This document shows, one piece after another, positions 61,091 to 64,000 of a stretch of DNA of 64,000 bases. Position numbers and translations under genes: made by a program. Position 1 is the stretch's first letter, and each line of letters begins with the position of its first letter. The notes under the pieces were generated by a model that saw only the letters and a list, made by a program, of their open reading frames with translations, was not told the DNA's origin and made no database searches. Source of the stretch: Nocardia cyriacigeorgica (GTDB taxonomy: Bacteria > Actinomycetota > Actinomycetes > Mycobacteriales > Mycobacteriaceae); NCBI RefSeq assembly GCF_010858045.1, contig NZ_JAAGVC010000007.1:124001-188000 (forward strand), written 5' to 3'.

Positions 61091-61277
61091 CGGTCCAGTT
61101 CTATTCGGCCGGCGATCACCTTGCACGCGAATATCCGCCGCGCAGGGCGGCTATTCGGTAGACAGCGCGACACCCCGCCGGCGGTCGGGGCGGTACTCAG
61201 TGTGCCTGCCGGCCAGGTGATGTGACGGCCTGGCGGGTCTCGGCGGCTCGATGCGTTCCGCCGCTTTTCAAACGCCC

Positions 61278-62132
61278 TCAGCGGGCGGTGGCCAGCTGGA
61301 AGGTGCGGGTTGCGTCGAGGTAGATGCCGCGCTGGGCCTGGCGGTTCGGCGGCGGCAGCTGCGAGACCAGCTGTTCCAGCGACGTCATCGCGCCGACCAC
61401 ATGGGTCCCCGCCACGATGAAGTCGGCGACGGCGCGGCGGATGTGGTTCGGCGAGGTCACCACGACCGCGCTGGTGGCGCCGAGATCACGCAGCATCCGC
61501 GAACTGAACAGCGCGTTCTGCACCGTCGACCCGGCCCGGTTCTCCACATGGATACGCGAGGCGGGCAGGCCGCGCCCGACGAGCCAGTGGAACATGGCAT
61601 CGGCCTCGGCGACCCCGTTCTGCGGGTTGCCGCCGGTCACGATCACCGGCGAGAAGGGCGAGGCGACGGCCTGGATCCACGCGGCGGTGAGCCGGTTCAC
61701 CAGCTCGGGCCGCAGCGAGCCGTCGGGCAGCAGGCCGTAGCCGAGCACCACGATGCCGGTCTGCGGGCCGACCAGCGCGGGCAGCGGATTGGGCAGCGTC
61801 GCCACCGCCGCCCCGATCGCGTTCACCACATGATCGGTACCGGCGGCCATTCCCGCGTCGACCGCGCGCAACCGGCCCATCGCATCGGCGAACGCGGGCA
61901 CATCGCCCGCGTAATGGGACCAGATGGCCTGCAATGACAACGCCTCGGCATCGTTGGGGTCGGCGCCGATGAGCCTGCGCAGATCATCGCGGCCCGCGGC
62001 GTCGTTGCCGGCGGTGAAGTGGCGCTGGGCGGAGTTGTAGAGGGCGTCGGTTTCCGGGCTCGCCTGGGCGGGCGCGGCGGCCAGCCCGGCGATGGTCGTG
62101 GCGGCGAACATCGCCGCGACCAGGTTCTTCAT
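61278..62132 (-). CDS. secreted DUF218 (YdcF/SanA-like) protein
   Basis: 284 aa from ATG 62132. Residues 1-26 are a signal peptide (LVAAMFAATTIAGLAAAPAQ, A/S cleavage). A helical 80-residue region resembling a TPR segment follows (ALYNSAQRHFTAGNDAAGRD). DUF218 starts at GIVVLGYGLLPDGSLRPEL; VIVTGGNPQNGVAEADAM, VENRAGSTVQNALFSSRML and VVTSPNHIRRAVAD are its motifs. DUF218 proteins are linked to envelope assembly. A GTG upstream would add ten residues. Confidence 0.88.
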   Translation of the reverse strand: MKNLVAAMFAATTIAGLAAAPAQASPETDALYNSAQRHFTAGNDAAGRDDLRRLIGADPNDAEALSLQAIWSHYAGDVPAFADAMGRLRAVDAGMAAGTDHVVNAIGAAVATLPNPLPALVGPQTGIVVLGYGLLPDGSLRPELVNRLTAAWIQAVASPFSPVIVTGGNPQNGVAEADAMFHWLVGRGLPASRIHVENRAGSTVQNALFSSRMLRDLGATSAVVVTSPNHIRRAVADFIVAGTHVVGAMTSLEQLVSQLPPPNRQAQRGIYLDATRTFQLATAR

Positions 62133-62356
62133 ATGCCTCGAGATCTTCACTACAGTCGACACCTTTCCACGTGTGACACGGGTTTTCGGTACGTCAGCTG
62201 GCAGTTAGCCGGTGGCAAACACTCATCACGATACGGCCGGTGAGCCCGCGAGCGCGGGAATTGCGGCCGGAAATCCGCCGCCGGTGCCCTCCGATCCGCG
62301 CGGCGCCGCCCTCCGGCGCGCAGCCGATCGCGGCTGCCCGGTTATGCTGAGGCCCC

Positions 62357-63211
62357 GTGGAGACCGTTTCGCTGACCGGCAAGGAACTTGCCGCCGCCAT
62401 CAATGCCGATACCAAGCAGCGTGCCGCGGCACTCGCCGACAGCGGAGCCGCCGCGAAACTCGCGCTGATCGTCGCCAACGCAGACCCGGCCAGCGCCTGG
62501 TATGTCAACTCGCTCCGCAAGGCCGCCGAGCGGCTCGGAATCGCTTGCGACACTGTCGATCTCGGTGCCGAGGCGACCGCGGACGAGATCCGTGCCGAAC
62601 TGTCGAACCGCAGCGCCGACGCCGCGACCGACGCCATCATGTTGCAGACCCCGCTGCCCTCGGGCGTCACCCTGGACGACGTGAGCTCGGCCATCGCGGC
62701 CACCAAAGACGTCGACGGCGTCAGCCCGCTCTCGCTCGGCCTGCTCGCCACGGGCCTGGAAGGTTTCGTGCCCGCCACCTCCGAAGCCGTGGTCGAGCTG
62801 CTGAAGCATCATCAGATCCCGCTGTCCGGCCGGCATGTCGCGGTCGTCGGCCGCTCCAACGTCGTCGGCAAACCCCTGGCCCAGCTGCTGCTGGCGGAGA
62901 ATGCCACCGTCACCGTCTGCCATTCCCGCACCACCGACCTACCCGCGGTGACCTCCGCCGCCGACATCGTCGTCGCCGCCGCCGGCCGCATCGGGCTGGT
63001 CACCGGCGAGCACGTGCGTGAGGGTGCCGTCGTGATCGACGTCGGTACCAATGAAGCCGCCGACGGCAGCATCGTGGGCGACGTGGACGCCGACTCCGTG
63101 CGCGGGAAAGCCGAAGGACTCAGCCCCGTCCCCGGCGGCGTCGGCCCCGTCACCACCGCCCTGCTGATGCGCCACGTGGTCGTCGCCGCCGAGAAGGCGC
63201 GCACCGCCTGA
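62357..63211 (+). CDS. folD: FolD-like methylene-THF dehydrogenase/cyclohydrolase with altered active site
   Basis: 284 aa from GTG 62357. MLQTPLPSGVTLDDV with Gln97, ATKDVDGVSPLSLGLL with Asp120, VAVVGRSNVVGKPLAQLLL and GLSPVPGGVGPVTTALL are FolD signatures. FolD needs a Lys in YVxxKxK; here the motif reads WYVNSLRKAAERLG, with Leu53 at that place and Lys55 two positions later. The cyclohydrolase half may be lost, so it may be a paralogue acting only as dehydrogenase. The 224 bp before it hold no gene. Confidence 0.88.
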   Translation: METVSLTGKELAAAINADTKQRAAALADSGAAAKLALIVANADPASAWYVNSLRKAAERLGIACDTVDLGAEATADEIRAELSNRSADAATDAIMLQTPLPSGVTLDDVSSAIAATKDVDGVSPLSLGLLATGLEGFVPATSEAVVELLKHHQIPLSGRHVAVVGRSNVVGKPLAQLLLAENATVTVCHSRTTDLPAVTSAADIVVAAAGRIGLVTGEHVREGAVVIDVGTNEAADGSIVGDVDADSVRGKAEGLSPVPGGVGPVTTALLMRHVVVAAEKARTA

Positions 63212-63224
63212 CCGGCTTCCCGAG

Positions 63225-63272
63225 TGGCACATGAGGTAGGGCTATCTCGACGTTCGCCGTACTCATGTGCCA
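63225..63272. terminator. hairpin between folD and the DUF397 genes
   Basis: Perfect 11-bp arms TGGCACATGAG / CTCATGTGCCA separated by 26 nt, 14 bp after the folD stop. Could serve both convergent units. Confidence 0.6.
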
Positions 63273-63304
63273 TTCGGTGTGCAGTCCGGTCGGCTTTCAA
63301 GCGC

Positions 63305-63514
63305 TCAGGGGCGGGTGAATTCGCCCCTGCGGGTGCTGGCGAGGAACCGGTCCCAGGCAGCGGGAGTGAAGGCGAGTGCCGGGCCGGTGGGGTTCTTGGA
63401 GTCGCGGACCCCGACCCGGCCGCCGTCGAAATGGGCGATTTCAACGCAGTCTTGCGACGGGCTGCTATGACTGCTCTTGAACCAGCGGGCTTCGGGCAGA
63501 TCGGTGGCGTTCAT
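63305..63514 (-). CDS. DUF397 domain protein
   Basis: 69 aa. WFKSSHSSPSQDCVEIAHF, GRVGVRDSKNPTGPALAFTP and WDRFLASTRRGEF are the whole DUF397 signature. DUF397 proteins are small partners encoded next to HTH/DUF5753 regulators in actinomycetes. ATG 63514 overlaps the stop of the next copy by 4 bp. Confidence 0.93.
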   Translation of the reverse strand: MNATDLPEARWFKSSHSSPSQDCVEIAHFDGGRVGVRDSKNPTGPALAFTPAAWDRFLASTRRGEFTRP

Positions 63515-63714
63515 CGTCGTCCGAGCTCGCCTCGGCGTGCGCTGGCGAGAAACGCATCCCACTCGGCGGGGGTGAAAGTCAACGCCGGGCCAGATGGATC
63601 CTTGGAGTCCCGAACGCCGACGCGGCCGCTGTCGAAATGGGTGATCTCAACACAGTCCTGAGATGCGTTGCTGTAGGTGCTCTTGAACCATGTTCCATGT
63701 CGATCAGCGTTCAT
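63511..63714 (-). CDS. DUF397 domain protein, second copy
   Basis: 67 aa: WFKSTYSNASQDCVEITHF, GRVGVRDSKDPSGPALTFTP, WDAFLASARRGEL. About three quarters identical to the following copy, so a tandem duplication. ATG 63714 overlaps the DUF5753 stop. Confidence 0.93.
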   Translation of the reverse strand: MNADRHGTWFKSTYSNASQDCVEITHFDSGRVGVRDSKDPSGPALTFTPAEWDAFLASARRGELGRR

Positions 63715-64000
63715 GGCTGTGTTCCTCCGCGATCTCTTTGACCATCGCCGCACCGTGCTCCTCGCTCAGCGCAGCCTTTCGCATAGCGGCAGCCGCCGAC
63801 TTGTACAAGTCGACCTCCGATGGCCGCTCGAGGTACTGAGCCGAGGCATAGCCCTGAATGTACACAATCGGCGGCTCTGACAGCCATACTGTGCGGCTCG
63901 GCGGGAATTCGAGCAGGTTGAACACTCCTACTCCCAATCCGATGTGGCACTTGCGTATTGGCAGGACCCTGATCGTGACGGTAGGCAGCCGTCCGATCTC
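63704..64000 (-). CDS. HTH regulator with DUF5753, 5' end cut by window edge
   Basis: At least 98 C-terminal residues, open to the window edge. FNLLEFPPSRTVWLSEPPIV, YIQGYASAQYLERPSEVDLY and KSAAAAMRKAALSEEHGAAM are DUF5753 features; the XRE-type HTH that normally precedes it lies outside. It forms an operon with the two DUF397 genes (11-bp overlap). Confidence 0.88.
   Translation of the reverse strand, partial: EIGRLPTVTIRVLPIRKCHIGLGVGVFNLLEFPPSRTVWLSEPPIVYIQGYASAQYLERPSEVDLYKSAAAAMRKAALSEEHGAAMVKEIAEEHSHER

Noticed and set aside
1..64000. CRISPR arrays, tRNA/rRNA genes or complete insertion sequences
   Set aside because: No regular repeat-spacer pattern, no tRNA-like cloverleaf or rRNA segment and no intact transposase with terminal repeats was noticed by eye; a dedicated scan was not possible.

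Overview
The window is high-GC, gene-dense actinobacterial DNA, most likely from Nocardia. Supporting signs are a nocardiolactone-type (nlt) cluster, an actinobacterial recC-recB-recD operon, a Ku protein with a lysine-rich tail, a CYP136-like P450, a DUF574 methyltransferase, DUF397 genes beside a DUF5753 regulator, and many GTG/TTG starts and TetR/MerR/MarR regulators. I see no rRNA, tRNA, CRISPR array or intact mobile element. Two decayed genes (ene-reductase, short-chain dehydrogenase) and one possible transposase scrap are present.

Layout. 0-5 kb: a partial DUF5984 gene, then small regulator/enzyme pairs with readable operators (MerR/SDR, TetR/AhpD-like protein, MarR/rhodanese). 5.3-10.2 kb: a six-gene operon (acyl-CoA dehydrogenase, SDR, phosphotransferase, truncated SDR, quinone oxidoreductase, HAD) holding, as separate genes, the three domains fused in animal ACAD10. 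10.5-17.4 kb: single metabolic genes and a TetR/crotonase pair. 17.9-21.2 kb: an ATP-grasp enzyme followed by a 658-aa protein with a papain-like Cys-His-Asn order; I cannot match this pair to a described pathway. 21.5-24.6 kb: an ABC-F protein with a short leader peptide and hairpins in its 5' region, preceded by a regulator with two MerR DNA-binding domains. 25.2-36.2 kb: Ku, lycopene cyclase, a TetR/MFS/oxidoreductase group, a secreted Ala/Gly protein, NDH-2, P450 and a beta-lactamase-like protein. 36.5-45.1 kb: recCBD. 45.2-47.4 kb: a flavin oxidoreductase and an ECF41 sigma factor behind a promoter matching the ECF41 consensus.

47.4-55.8 kb, reverse strand: a seven-gene operon with two thiolases (one lacking catalytic residues), an AMP-forming beta-lactone synthetase, a small membrane protein, a 3-beta-HSD-like reductase, a condensation-like acyltransferase and an MMPL exporter. 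The core fits nltABCD; the last genes suggest a modified and exported product. 56.1-64 kb: a TetR-controlled aldehyde dehydrogenase/SDR pair, a possibly chimeric gene, a PrmC-like methyltransferase, a DUF218 protein, a FolD homologue whose usual catalytic lysine is leucine, and two DUF397 genes with a truncated DUF5753 regulator at the right edge.

All calls are by eye from translated sequence and family knowledge; no database search was run.
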